The notes beneath the pieces were generated by a model, which saw only the letters and a program-made list of their open reading frames with translations, was not told where the DNA came from and searched no databases. Below, piece after piece: positions 23,618 through 35,400 of a stretch of DNA of 64,000 nt (position 1 is its first letter; each line of letters opens with the position of its first letter). The stretch comes from Saccharina japonica (lineage: Eukaryota; Sar; Phaeophyceae; Laminariales; Laminariaceae): positions 404,001 through 468,000 of the forward strand of contig MEHQ01001023.1 of the NCBI GenBank assembly GCA_008828725.1. The letters are read 5' to 3'. A program made the translations under genes and the position numbers.

Positions 23618-23702
23618 ATCACTCTGGACGAAAATGTAAGAACTCTTCGATAAACATAATATTATACCAACGGTACCTATATTTTCGTCCAAACTGTTTT
23701 TT
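23618..23702. mobile_element. Micro foldback MITE, mariner-like (copy 3)
   Basis: CACTCTGGACGAAAATGTAA at the left and CTATATTTTCGTCCAAACTG at the right; an inverted pair of the same family, here outside the duplication. Confidence 0.6.
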
Positions 23703-23734
23703 ACGACAGTCATACGTTACTGTTGAATGGTCTC

Positions 23735-25256
23735 TAAAGGTGTACACGCATTTGGCACAGGCAGGCGTCGTGGTGGCTCAAGACAGCAGTAACACAGAAA
23801 CTCTCGTATGCATTATTCCCATAGCTGCCGAGCTGGCTCGGCCCAAACCTCGAGCTGACTCGACCCAAACTTCGAGTGACATCGAGCGGCTCATAAAACA
23901 TCCCGATGTCCCATATCCCACTACAATAGTTCCTATCAAGCATGTGGAACTCCTAATATACGATGGATCTTATGCGTTGTGTTACTGAGTACAATCAATA
24001 GTATCTCTCGGCGCTACGCTTCTGGGTTCGGACCTTGTTATCAGACGTACCCTACGCGGATTGCCACCGCCACGTATCTGTACGCTGCAAGCTCTCTGTA
24101 TCACCCTCCCCCCCCCTCCCGCGTCGACAGTACCGACATATCGAAATACTTACCAACGGGTTTGACACTGTAGTGGGTTAGGGTTAGGGTCAGTTATTTC
24201 ATCGTGAAGAACCCCACCGTATATCATACCACGTCGTCGTTCGATAAAAAAACTAACACTCTTAGGAAGCAGCCAGCCCCCCCCCTGACCATCTATTTTA
24301 TACCACGTCACCCCAGGCGATATTTCGATATTTCGACACCTCTTCACCGACTCGAAGCGGAGAAAGCAAACCGGATACGTATGAATATCGGGCCGCAGTC
24401 GTCGTGGAAGTCATGGACGATACTTTTAAGACAGGGCCCTCGCGCCCCGCCCTCCTTAGCAATGCAATGTTTTCCCCCAAGCCCCTCAGGTTTGCAGGCC
24501 CTGCTCCATCATAAAAAAACATATGGCATACGTCTAATATGGCATACGGCTAATATTACATCATACATACGTACGTATCATACGTCATCACGACGGAACC
24601 TGCTGAGCGAGAAAAAAGTGGTTCGAGGTTCTCTCGATAGGTTCGTTTCCCCGATCGTCCTCCCTCTGTCGACACGCCGCCGATTCGGATACTACCGGGG
24701 GCTCTCCGTCCTCTTTGTCTCAGGGAGGCCCGCCGCCCTCGGGCGCGTGGGATGGACATATGGGCATGCCCGTTGAGCTCGTTCGGCGACCCTTCGACAA
24801 GGCGAACAACCTCGCGATCTGATTCAAGTTAAGTGGCACTTTGGACAGAAATATAGAAACCGTTGGGATATTAATATCAATGTAGGATACTCCTTAACTT
24901 TTCGTCCAGAGTTTCTCCACGCCGTTCGCATTCGTTCAGTTTTCGTTCTCTAGCCCACTTTGTGCGACCGTCTCCCCTCCTCGAAGAAGCGACGGTGCGA
25001 CGCCACACCAACGGCCACCGCCCCCTTACTCCATACCCCCTCTACACGCCTGCGCCCGCCAGAGCCCACTTCGGTCATGCGCTCGCTTGCGATCACGACG
25101 CGAACCCGGGCTCTTCCGCTCGATTTGCTCAAAAAACGGAAAAGTGACGTCATTCGCACCCGCCAGCAACGCGATCATTTCGACTCCAGGATCCGCAGAG
25201 AGGAATCCCCTTGGTGCCCGCTGCCGTGTAGTCACCTGCGGCCGCAGGGCCACTAT
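23735..25256. repeat. 1.5-kb duplicated unit, copy 2 (most complete)
   Basis: The left half (23735-24180) matches 60058-60500 and partly 58425-58610. The right half matches 21650-22621. It includes GGGTTAGGGTTAGGG near 24176. No protein family is recognised. Confidence 0.9.
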
Positions 25257-25539
25257 AGAGCTGCTGCCGCCGTCATCTGCCACATGCTTACTACATGTTG
25301 CTGCAAGCTCCACGTGATTGTTGTGTGCTTGTGAAAGCTGGGGGCAGTGTGTGCGTGTGAGCTTGATCGGCAATCACTAAGGACTGGCAGGTCGTATGTT
25401 GCTCCGATCTCGTTCAGGACACGAACAGTTCGAGCGAGTTCCGGTTATGACACCGGTACCGGTATTATATGCTGGTATACCAGGTGTGCCAGGTGCTGGT
25501 ATATTACAATCACCGGCGGGAAAAAAGAGCAGGTCCTCA

Positions 25540-25960
25540 AGCAGATCGTACAGATCCCACCCAGGCAAACATGTGTGAAGGATCTAAATCATACAGATCC
25601 CACCCAGTTATGTGTGAATGGTCTACGGGATCAAACAGATCCTATCAGTGAAATACGATCTAAATCCCGCAGATCACATAGATCCCATCAGCCAAACGCG
25701 ATCTAGATCCCGCAGACCCTACATATCATATGCCTGGTAGATCCCCCTACATATCATATGCCTGGTAGATCCCATCAGTCCAATAGTATCTAGATCCCAC
25801 AGATCCTACAGATCATACTCCTCAAGACATGTGCAGATCATGAAGATCGTACAGATCCCAAACCGAAACCATGATCTAGATCCCGCAGATCACATAGATC
25901 AAGGCGGCGGAACCTACCTATCCAAAAAGTATCTTGATCCCCAAAATGGGATCTGATCCG
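25540..25960. repeat. Degenerate GATC-rich minisatellite
   Basis: Irregular repeats of CAGATCC, GATCTAGATCC and CATACAGATC-like units, related to the arrays at 27780, 32440 and 44105. Confidence 0.7.
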
Positions 25961-26707
25961 CGTCCGAGTTGTGCATGTCTCCACAAGATTGTTTTTAACG
26001 GCCACATTGTGCAAGCAGGGGGGGGGGGGGGGGGATCCCGGCGTCCCCCGGTGATAATATAACCGACGCGCGTGATATGTACGATGTAGAGGTACGAGCA
26101 CTTTTGGGCTGAAAATATTTGTGAATGATCGGGGGGAGGGGGCTCAACCCTTATAAGACTGGAGTCCCGTTTTGGGGACGAATTACTTAGAATTTGAGGG
26201 GTTTGTCCCCGAAACGGAACTGCGGTCCTAAAGGGGTTAACCCAAAATGGTCAGTCTTTCATTCTTGTGCTGAACACATTCTTGAAATCCGACAATGTGT
26301 AGCATGAGCTTCAACGTTCATAACTCCTAAGCACCCGAAATAATAAAACAACGGAAATAAAAGTAGAGTCCTTCCTATTGAGTCATTATTTTTAATACGA
26401 GCCGCTCACACTCGTGGCCCTACCGCCGTGGGGGCGGAGGGGCCTTTTATTCCCTAGTATATATAAAGGTACGCAGCACTTTTATTTTTCCTCCAAAGTA
26501 TTTTTTTTTTTTACTTGCTATTACGACGGAGGACCTGTTCGAACTTTACTATTAATAATAATTATTTATACGAGTGAGTATTGTTATATTTAATTTAAAG
26601 AAGGCTCAGTGCTTTTTTTTTTCAAGGGTTGCTGTATTCCTTTTTGTCTAAAAGTTCAATAGAGTACCTGGTGCCATTTTTTATCTATAGATACGTATAC
26701 CGAGGCA

Positions 26708-26815
26708 ATTATAGTAAATAGGACCAAATATTGTTATTAATAATAGTAAAAATAGGTAAATATATGGTTAAGTTTTTGTGTCTACCGTAGGGCCTATTTA
26801 CTAGCATTTACTATG
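26708..26815. mobile_element. AGTAAATAGG MITE, about 105 bp
   Basis: Left end AGTAAATAGGACC, right end GGGCCTATTTACT. The interior is AT-rich with GTTTTTGTGT. Sister copies are at 51084-51172, 50140-50210, 57840-58000 and, reversed, 44470-44540. Confidence 0.65.
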
Positions 26816-26819
26816 CTCC

Positions 26820-27780
26820 CCCATAATAGTAGTATGGAGCTCCTCAAGCAAATGAGGGAGCGAGGATCCCCCGGAAAAAAAAAGAAAAAAAAAAAAAAAA
26901 AAACGAGACGGCCCGGATGGCCCACCGGTATACATGTGAACAGGCGCCGAAACGAACGATCGCACGAACTCATCGCTCTTTGTTTACGGTGGTAGTGTTC
27001 GGGGGTTATTCGGTCGGGGGGTTCGGGGTTGATTTATAGATTGGGGCCGCCGACGTGCAAAGGTGGGAACTGCTGTGACCACCACCAACGGCTTGCGGGA
27101 ACTTTGGTTTGTCGGGCCGTCCAGCATCATTTTATGTCAGGGCTAACCTACTACTGCTGCTGTAGGAGGGAGGAGTAGAACGTGGCGGGAGGAGGAGGAG
27201 GAGGAGGAGGAGGAGCACCACCACCTGATGTTAAAACAAACCTCCACTGGGCGTGCTGATTTCAGATTTCTTGTCCATCGGCGTAGAGGTTACTTCCGCC
27301 CCCGCTCCCCTCCCCCCGCCCCCTCAAGACATACATACATGCAGAAGGCGCAACAACTCCGTCAGAGCCCGAGAACGAAGTGGGGGGGGGGGGGCGGGGG
27401 GTACTGGCTGGTTCTTCAGGGCGTGAAATATCCGTGTCATCTAGTATAGAACCGAACGATGCTGTGTGAATTAGTTCTACGTTAGTACGCTCTGTAAATT
27501 GCGGTTTGAATTAAATAAAAAATAGAAGCGATTTTGATAACGTGGCGCTATACGTACTCGCTGTGCACGCGCGTTGCGTTGGCGTTGAGGGGCGTAACGA
27601 GCGATAGCGAGCCGTGCTAGCGTATGGCAACCCGTGCTCCGCCGCACGATCGTGGCGCCCTCTCGCCGTGCAGGTGTGGCACACAGCTTGTGCTATTTTT
27701 TTGTTCCATCAAGGTATGTATGTTTTATTTCGTATATAGACAGGCGCGTGTCGCCCCTCTTTATTACATTATTGTCAATA
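26820..27780. other. Intergenic, no gene seen
   Basis: Contains a poly-A run near 26880-26900, a GGA run near 27186-27215 and G-runs near 27380. I see no splice-supported coding sequence. Confidence 0.4.
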
Positions 27781-28600
27781 GGCCATACATCTGACAAACC
27801 ACGATCCATAATATCTCCAAACATATCACGATCTAGATTATCTACAGATAGATCCTGATCTAAATCATCCACAGATAGATCATGATCTCGATCATCTACA
27901 GACAGATCATGATCTAGACCATCTATACATAGATCGTGATCTAGATCGTCTACATGTAGATCATGATCTAGATCATCTACAGATAGATCATGCTCTGCAT
28001 CCTCTACAGATAGATCATGATCTAGATCATCAACAGATATATCATGATCTGGATCATCTACACATAGATCCTATATCCCACCGTTATGAGAGACGCTGTG
28101 CAGGATCTGTGTAAGTGCAGAGCCAACCCAGGACACATGTTCTACATCATGCAGGCTCTTACGGTTCCCACCCGGCAACATGAGCTAGATCGTACAGATT
28201 ATACAGATCATACAGATCATACAGATTATACAGATCATACAGGTCATACAGGTCATACAAATCACACAGATCATACAGATCATACAGATCACACAGATCA
28301 TACAGATCATACAGATCATACAGATCATACAGATCATACAGATCATACAGATCATACAGATCATACAGATCATACAGATCATACAGATCACACAGATCAC
28401 ACAGATCACACAGATCACACAGATCATACAGATCATACAGATCATACAGATCATACAGATCATACAGATCATACAGATCGTACAGATCATACAGATCATA
28501 CAGATCATACAGATCATACAGATCATACAGATCGTACAGATCATACAGATCAGGTATATCTAGATCATGAAGCGGGGGAATCGATTATCTGTGCGAGGTG
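27780..28600 (+). repeat. Composite GATC minisatellite element (27-bp and 9-bp arrays)
   Basis: 27-bp units (GATCATGATCTAGATCATCT-type) run to about 28080. A unique 100-bp link (28086-28185) follows, then about 40 units of the 9-mer GATCATACA to 28548. The same parts occur in reverse order and orientation at 32800-33275 and, with a 34-bp array, at 44105-45200. Confidence 0.88.
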
Positions 28601-28659
28601 TGCAATAGGCTATCCGTGAAGTGATAGAGACAGCGATATCCTAAGAGCGTCTGTGCGAG

Positions 28660-28790
28660 ATGGTCATAAGGCGGTATCCCTCTATACGGCGGTCAAAATC
28701 TCTTGGCGCGACTGGGGAATTGCACTCATAACCTGGAACGAATGAGGCGGCCTCCCTCTATAAGGCGGTCCTATTGATTGCTCTGGCACA
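28660..28790 (+). repeat. GGCGGT dispersed repeat
   Basis: CCCTCTATA.GGCGGTC occurs twice and the segment matches 50712-50880 in reverse complement, including TTGGCGCGACTGG and CATAACCTGGA. Confidence 0.7.
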
Positions 28791-29285
28791 TCACAAACGG
28801 ACTGGGGGATCCCTACTGCGGTCTATGGCCATCTCGGACCGGCACTCGAACCGACTGGCGGCAAGGTCGAGATGGTATACCCGCCGGGGCTCGACGCTCG
28901 ACGGACGGGTTCTCATACGCCAAAAACAAAAATATAATTTATGTGCCTTTTTATTGTCGCGAATAACGCGAGAGCGCGGGTGGGTTACCAGAAATTTGAT
29001 GAAAGTCGACGAGCACTGGGAATGCTGAATGAATGCTATGCGCCAAAACACTGAAGTCGAGGTTCCACTGGGGGGGGGGTGTACTTCATTTTCATGCATG
29101 GCCGTAGTCGTATTACCTTAACACCCGCTTTTTTTAAATTCATCTCTCTGGACAGAAGACCGTGATATCTGCTATTGCCCCCTACTGCTAGTAGAGACAT
29201 AGCTTGGTACAAGATACGCGGGTGTTTTACACGATATTCAGGCGTTACACGATACATGCGGATGACATGCGACGATACGCGGACG

Positions 29286-29444
29286 TCACGCATCCTGAAC
29301 GTTGTCTTGAGGGGGTGGGGGATGCAGGTATCCGATGCCGAGCGAGAAGAAGCCGTGCTGCGTGAAGTATCGGTACGGCTGGTTTTCGGCGTACTCGTTC
29401 CAGTGTTCACCCTTGATCGCGCCTTCTTTTTCGTCTTCCTCCAG
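29286..29444 (-). CDS. Exon 7 of the methyltransferase gene, with stop
   Basis: Fifty-two codons plus TGA, beginning LEEDEKEGAIKGEHWNEYA and including YFTQHGFFSLGIGYL, plausible as the last strands of the fold. The acceptor is CGCTCGCTTCAG, phase 0. A partial GTGTACTC repeat lies about 170 bp past the stop. Confidence 0.74.
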   Translation of the reverse strand: MEEDEKEGAIKGEHWNEYAENQPYRYFTQHGFFSLGIGYLHPPPPQDNVQDA

Positions 29445-32400
29445 CTGAAGCGAGCGTGATGGACACATACCGGAAGACACCAACACCAGCAAGTAAGTAG
29501 TAAGCACCCGCGTGTGAGATGCGAAGACAACATATTATATGAAAAAACAAAAAAATGTCACGCATAAGAGAAAAACACAAGCACACGCTCGCATATCGTT
29601 CACTACCTACGTACGTCGGTACACTTCGATATGTGTGTGTGTTGTCTTCGTATTACTGTAAACCCGTTTTTTCTACCCAACTACACCAGTACACCTATTA
29701 ATAGTGTCTGTCCTGACTCCTATTCCTAGAGAGATACAAATTATGTGATCACAGACAACTGAATGAGACAAAGAAAACCCAAAACAAAATAAAATAAACG
29801 CAAAGGAATGGGTAAAGCAAGTGAAATGTCAACGTACCGGGGTACGAGCACACAACGACACGACGAGCCAAACAAAAAAATAAAAAACAAAAAGACAATG
29901 AAAAATAAAACGAATTCTGAAACGAAACATGATACAAATGAAGCAAGGAGACAGAAACGCCCCTACAAGAAAATCATACGTGCCCAAGAGTAACAGTATA
30001 CGCGTAGTCTATAGGGTCATTGCAGTATTACAGTAGTATTGCAATGGAGTTTTTGCAACGGTGCAGTGGAGTAGCCTATATTCAGAATACACGCGTGATA
30101 CATCCTGTGGTATGTATTTTACGAGTACAAAAACAAACTTGTTTCTGATTTATGCTGCGGAGAGACCGACTCAGAAGCTGGTGACGGAATAAGTAGGGTA
30201 TCGTACAAGTGAAATCACGATACGCGCGACTACTGTTGTTGCTGTGCACAGATATACGCCTGAGGCAAACCGATAGAACATCTGCCTTGGGCTTGTTTCA
30301 GCGGACGATGTCTCTTGACACCAAGCGTACCTCGTACATACTTCGTATGTATCGTGTGCCATTGAGCGCTGAGCGAAAACAGTCATCATGCATATAGAAA
30401 AAAAAACAAGCACATATCATATGATGCGATAGACATGCCCGTACACAGCAGTATACTGCTCTGTGTCGTCTAATGCCGTTGGGCGTTGATCATTAAAATA
30501 CATACCGTACGTACTTCTGTAGGTGTATGAACATAAATTGTGTAGGCCGATAAGGGGCATTAAATAATTAATACTATTTCTATAGGTACACGATAGCGTC
30601 TGCATGATGTACGCAAATACAAGACAGCGACGCGAGTACGAACCCGGGCGTAAGACTCCGAGGTCGATTGCACGACGTGCTCCAGCCTGCCCCTGCCCTC
30701 CTCGCGAAACCGTCCCCATGCCGCCGAAACGGAACTCATGTCCATATCGTCTATCGCGAAGACATGCCAGCCCCTAGTTCGAGGGTTTGCAATAGAAGAA
30801 GGGGAAGGGCGGGGGGGGTGTACTCAAGTCTTGCATGGCCGTAGTCGTATGACCATACGACCCTCGCACTCCCACAATGCCGGGACGGAGCGCGTAGGGT
30901 TTTCACCAATCAGGCAGGCATTGCTTGCACCGAGCGCGAAGCGAAACGTGAGGTGTTGAGCGAGTCGCACGTGAAGGGTGAGCTGCATCATTCTGCTAAG
31001 AACCGCTTGTGAGGCGAACTTTCTTACATATGGATGGCAGCCTCCAATGAATTGATTTGAGCTATGGTGTGGCCACTTCTAGAGACAGGAATGGGTATAC
31101 TATGTATATGCCTCGTAGGTGCCGTGTTAATTTGTTGCTTGCCTTAGTCATTTGACCATCGACCACGCATCCCTCTCGAGATGGAGCACCGTAGGGGGAG
31201 GGGTCGTTATTGAGGTGAGCCGTACAATCGAAAGTTTTGAACGTCCCGTCTGAGAGCACTCCCTAGAGGCATGCTTCTGTAGAGGGTGTATGTACGTCTA
31301 CTAGTAGACCTACAAAACCATCGCAATGCACCCGACACAGAGTTAACGTATGTAGCCCTTCTGAAGCCGAGTGTTGTCGGATACGACGTGGCGGTACTGC
31401 CTTTGCTTTGAGCTGCACCTGATGATAAACTAAAGTAGCGAGCCCACATCGTTCTATATACTGCGAAGCACGCGTGCCAGCCCTTGCCCAAACGTGTCTG
31501 CGATGTGGGAGGGGGGTGGATTTTGTTACTGGGACGAGTCATACAAGAGGGGAAGGTACAGCACAGCACGGCACAGCACGGCACAGCACGGCACAGTAGT
31601 AGGTTCCTGGCCGAGGCCATCGAGTCAGTCGGTACGTACGTATCTATGCATGTGTGTTTCTGTCCATGCATCATCATCACCTAGACTGACCTGCTAGCTA
31701 TGGCCTGGAAGTTGACGAGATCGGCGTACACCCCCTCCTCGCTGTGGGTGCCGTCCACAAACATCACGTCGCAAGCCCGAGGATCCTGCCCCTTTTGCCG
31801 CGCTTCCGCTGCGAAAGCGGGCATCGTCACAGCAGAATCCCCGACGACTAGGTAGAAGCGACCAGGAAAGACCGCCTGTGGAGCGCAATGAGTGCCACGG
31901 ACGGTGGGAAGTGGTGGCTTATTATTTTCTGAGCCGCTCCTTCCCTCACATGTGACGAGCTCAATCGATATATCATGAACACCCGAAACAGGGACTCCGA
32001 AGAAAAAGGTTTTTCCCGGACCAAAATGTGATTGTACGGATTATAGTGTAGGAACAAAGTAGTCCAGAAACAAAATCGTAAGTACGAGAATAAAAAAACA
32101 CAATTTTGACCGGTAGTTAAGTTGCTCGTTTTTGATGAGCTCAACCGGTCAGAAAATAATGCCTCCACAGAAGGCAAAAACTAACTATTGCCTCAGAAGT
32201 TAAAAACTAACTATTGCCTCAGAAGGCAAAAATTAAATATTTCCTTAGAAGGCAAATACTAACTATTGCCTCAGAAGGCAAAAACTAACTATTGCCTCAG
32301 AAGGCAAAAACTAACTATTGCCTCAGAAGGCAAATACTACCTGCAACCCCTTTACGGTAGACGAGAAGGGAAGGAAAACATCCCGCACACGTCGGTCTAC

Positions 32401-35400
32401 GTACTCGTAGATCGTCTAGGTATTAAACCTGTCGTTATGATATCTATGTAGATAATCTAGATCCTATCATATCATAGCCTGCCGTTACGAGATCCTAACC
32501 TGCCGTTATGAGATCTATGTAGATCGTCTAGATCCTAGCCTGCCGTTATGAGATCCTAACCTGCCGTTATGAGACATGTGTATATCGTCTAGATCCTAGC
32601 CTGCCGTTGTGATATCCTAGTCTGCCGTTATGAGATCCCAACCTGCCGTTACGATATCTAGATCATCTAAAACCTAACCTGCCGTTATGACATTCTAACC
32701 TGCCGTTATGATGTTGTTGTGCAGGATCTGTGTAGTACAGATCCAATCCAGGAAACATATCCTATTAGTAGGCCGTACAGGTTATGCGACCGAGGTGTGC
32801 GGCTTTTCGCACAGATCATCATCAGATCATTCCCACTTCATGATCTAGATCTGTATGATCTGTATGATCTGTATGATCTGTATGATCTGTATGATCTGTA
32901 TGATCTAGCTCCTGTTGCCGAGCGGGAGTCGTACAACCCGCACGATCTACAGTAGTAACCACATGTTTCCCGGGGTTGGGGACGTAATTTGCAGATCCTA
33001 CACAACTTTTCACAACGGCAGGCAGGGAACTGATTATCTAGATCGTAATCCATTTGTAGACTATTTAGATCATTATATATCTGTAGATGATCCAGATCAT
33101 GATATATCTGTGGATGGTCTAGATCATGATCTATATGTAGATGATCTAGATCATGATCTATATGTAGATGATCTAGATCATGATCTACCTGTAGATGATC
33201 TAGATCGTGATCTACCTGTAGATGATCTAGATCGTGATCTATTTGTAGACGATCTGTCGATATTTGCTGCCCCTATTGTACGTAGCTCTCGTCTACCGCA
33301 GTAAGTAGTTAGAGGCGTGAGCGAAGGAGCCCTTCTTTGTTGGAAACCCCGCGAAAAACACTTTACCTGCAGAAAAAAAAAGGCATACTCCACGTAGAGG
33401 TGTTGGCCTATGTCGAAGGCTAGCACCCTGGTCGAAGGGGGCGAGCTGAGGAGCCAGTTGAGAGAGCTGTGCCCGGCGTTGAATCCCACCTTTTCACAGA
33501 TGGTAACGTTAAAGAGAAAAGAAAAAGGAGCAACATCAATTCGGAAAGTTCGATCTTGGTAAAAAGAGGGGCAGTCAGTAGGTTGGTTACTGGCAGGAGA
33601 GCATGGGCAGCCAGTAGGCAGTGGCAGGCAAGCAGACAGGCAGGCAGGCAGGCAGACAGCAGAGAGTAGACATCGCCAACGGTGCAGTAGTACGGGCGGG
33701 CAACAAGCAGGGTGCGTCTTTGTCGGAGAACGGTTTCGGGCGTTTCGCGCAAAGTTTCCGTATCAACTTACGGCGTTTTTGCTAGATTAGCTACGATGCT
33801 ATGCGAAACAACAAGGAACATAAAAACACGGAGACGCCGATACATGAATCCTTAGAGGGGCGTGTGCTTCGTACTCATGCAAGGCCGTAATCGTATGACC
33901 ATACACCCTCGCATCCCTACAATGCCGAGACGGAGCATGTCGGGTTTTCACCGACCAGGCACAGACATTGCTTGCACCAAGCTCGCTTTGCCGTGAGGTG
34001 CTGGGCGAGTCGCATGAAGGGTGAGCTGCATCCTACTAAGAACCGCTTGTGAGTCGGACTTGCATATATATGGATGACAGCTTCAGTGAGTTTATATAAT
34101 TTCCGGTGTGGCCACTCCCGCTTAAATGGGATGGAGAGGGGGGTGGTGTACTCGTGTTATGCATGGCCGTAGGTGTGGGGAGGGGTTCAGCCGCTGTCTG
34201 GCAGATGAGATGCAGGGGAGCTTCGGTTTAGGACGGGGTTTTTTTTCGACTAATCGGTTCGATTTGGGATGCCGCGTTCTTTTACGCGTCTTCATCTTCT
34301 GTTTATTTATTCCATCGTTTTTTTTTTATTTATTTTTGCGACTGACACACGCGCTGCATAAGGTCGGATGGAAAAACGTAAAAGTACGGCAGCAGTAGAG
34401 ATCCCTCTATAGCGCCGTTACTTTTTTGTTTTGTTTTGTCATCCCCTTTATTATACCCGCCCCTTCTTTTTCTCTCTTCTTCTTTAGTCGTAACTCAGAT
34501 CTGGGGCCAGTCACTAAGTAGGCTCTCTCCTCCTCCATCCCCGCTACGGTATCATACGTGCCTTGCATTTTTATCGCGAGAATGATTTCAGCACTTTCTT
34601 CCCTTGTCGATTCGCGTCGAATTCCGCCTACCCACGCCACGAAGGAGCTCTCAGCAATGGGTAGTGCCGGCTGCCCGCCATATAGTGCCTATAGTGCCTG
34701 CGAAATCGCTTGGCACAAATGGGATTCACCAAGCGTGGTAGCGTGCGGAATAGTGCCGGTTGCCACTATATATAGTGCCGGTATTGTTGCCTGGCGTATA
34801 CATACCGGCACTATATCGTAGAGACCATTACTACTGTAACATGAAAATAATAACCGGGCAATGATCTACTCTATTTGGATAGCCCGTGGTGTCCACCATA
34901 TGGCCAAGCCACATGGTTAACCGCGAGGCAACTCACGGTTCCCCCCCCCCCATGGACCAACAACACTTGCGTACTGTACTCGTAGTAGTGCATGGGTATA
35001 ATCCATGGGGCACGCCACGGTTATAACCATAAGGGGGTGCGGTATGGAGCGCCCCCCACGGGCTGACCCGTGGGCGACGCCGTGGTTCCGTTCGCCATGG
35101 AACATTATCCCGCGAGTAGCAAGGATCTTGAAGGGATGATTTTGTATTAAAAAATGGGTACCTGTGATCCGCTTTTCGGAATCGTGGTCCGCGTTCGGAA
35201 TTTCTCGCAATCTTCTGGCTAGATAAAAAAGCGGCGCAGCCGCGTTTCTCGCCCGTTTCTGGTCCGTTTTGGGCCCAGTTTGGGGTCGGGATCAGGGTTA
35301 GGGTTAGGGTTAGGGTTAGGGCTAGGGTTAAGGTTAGGGTTGGGGGGATAGGTTGGGGTCTACGCCCGTACTCTAATCAATGCAACGAGTGAACAGCAGC

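Noticed and set aside
28086-28619. A 177-codon frame of THTDHTDHTD repeats and its ICMICM opposite
   Set aside because: It is the 9-bp GATCATACA array read in frame; no splice or homology support.
32161-32345. Possible CRISPR array
   Set aside because: The 26-bp units are contiguous without unique spacers, and the context is eukaryotic.
35294-35340. A chromosome end
   Set aside because: Only about eight telomere-type units, enclosed by inverted repeats and with genes and repeats on both sides.
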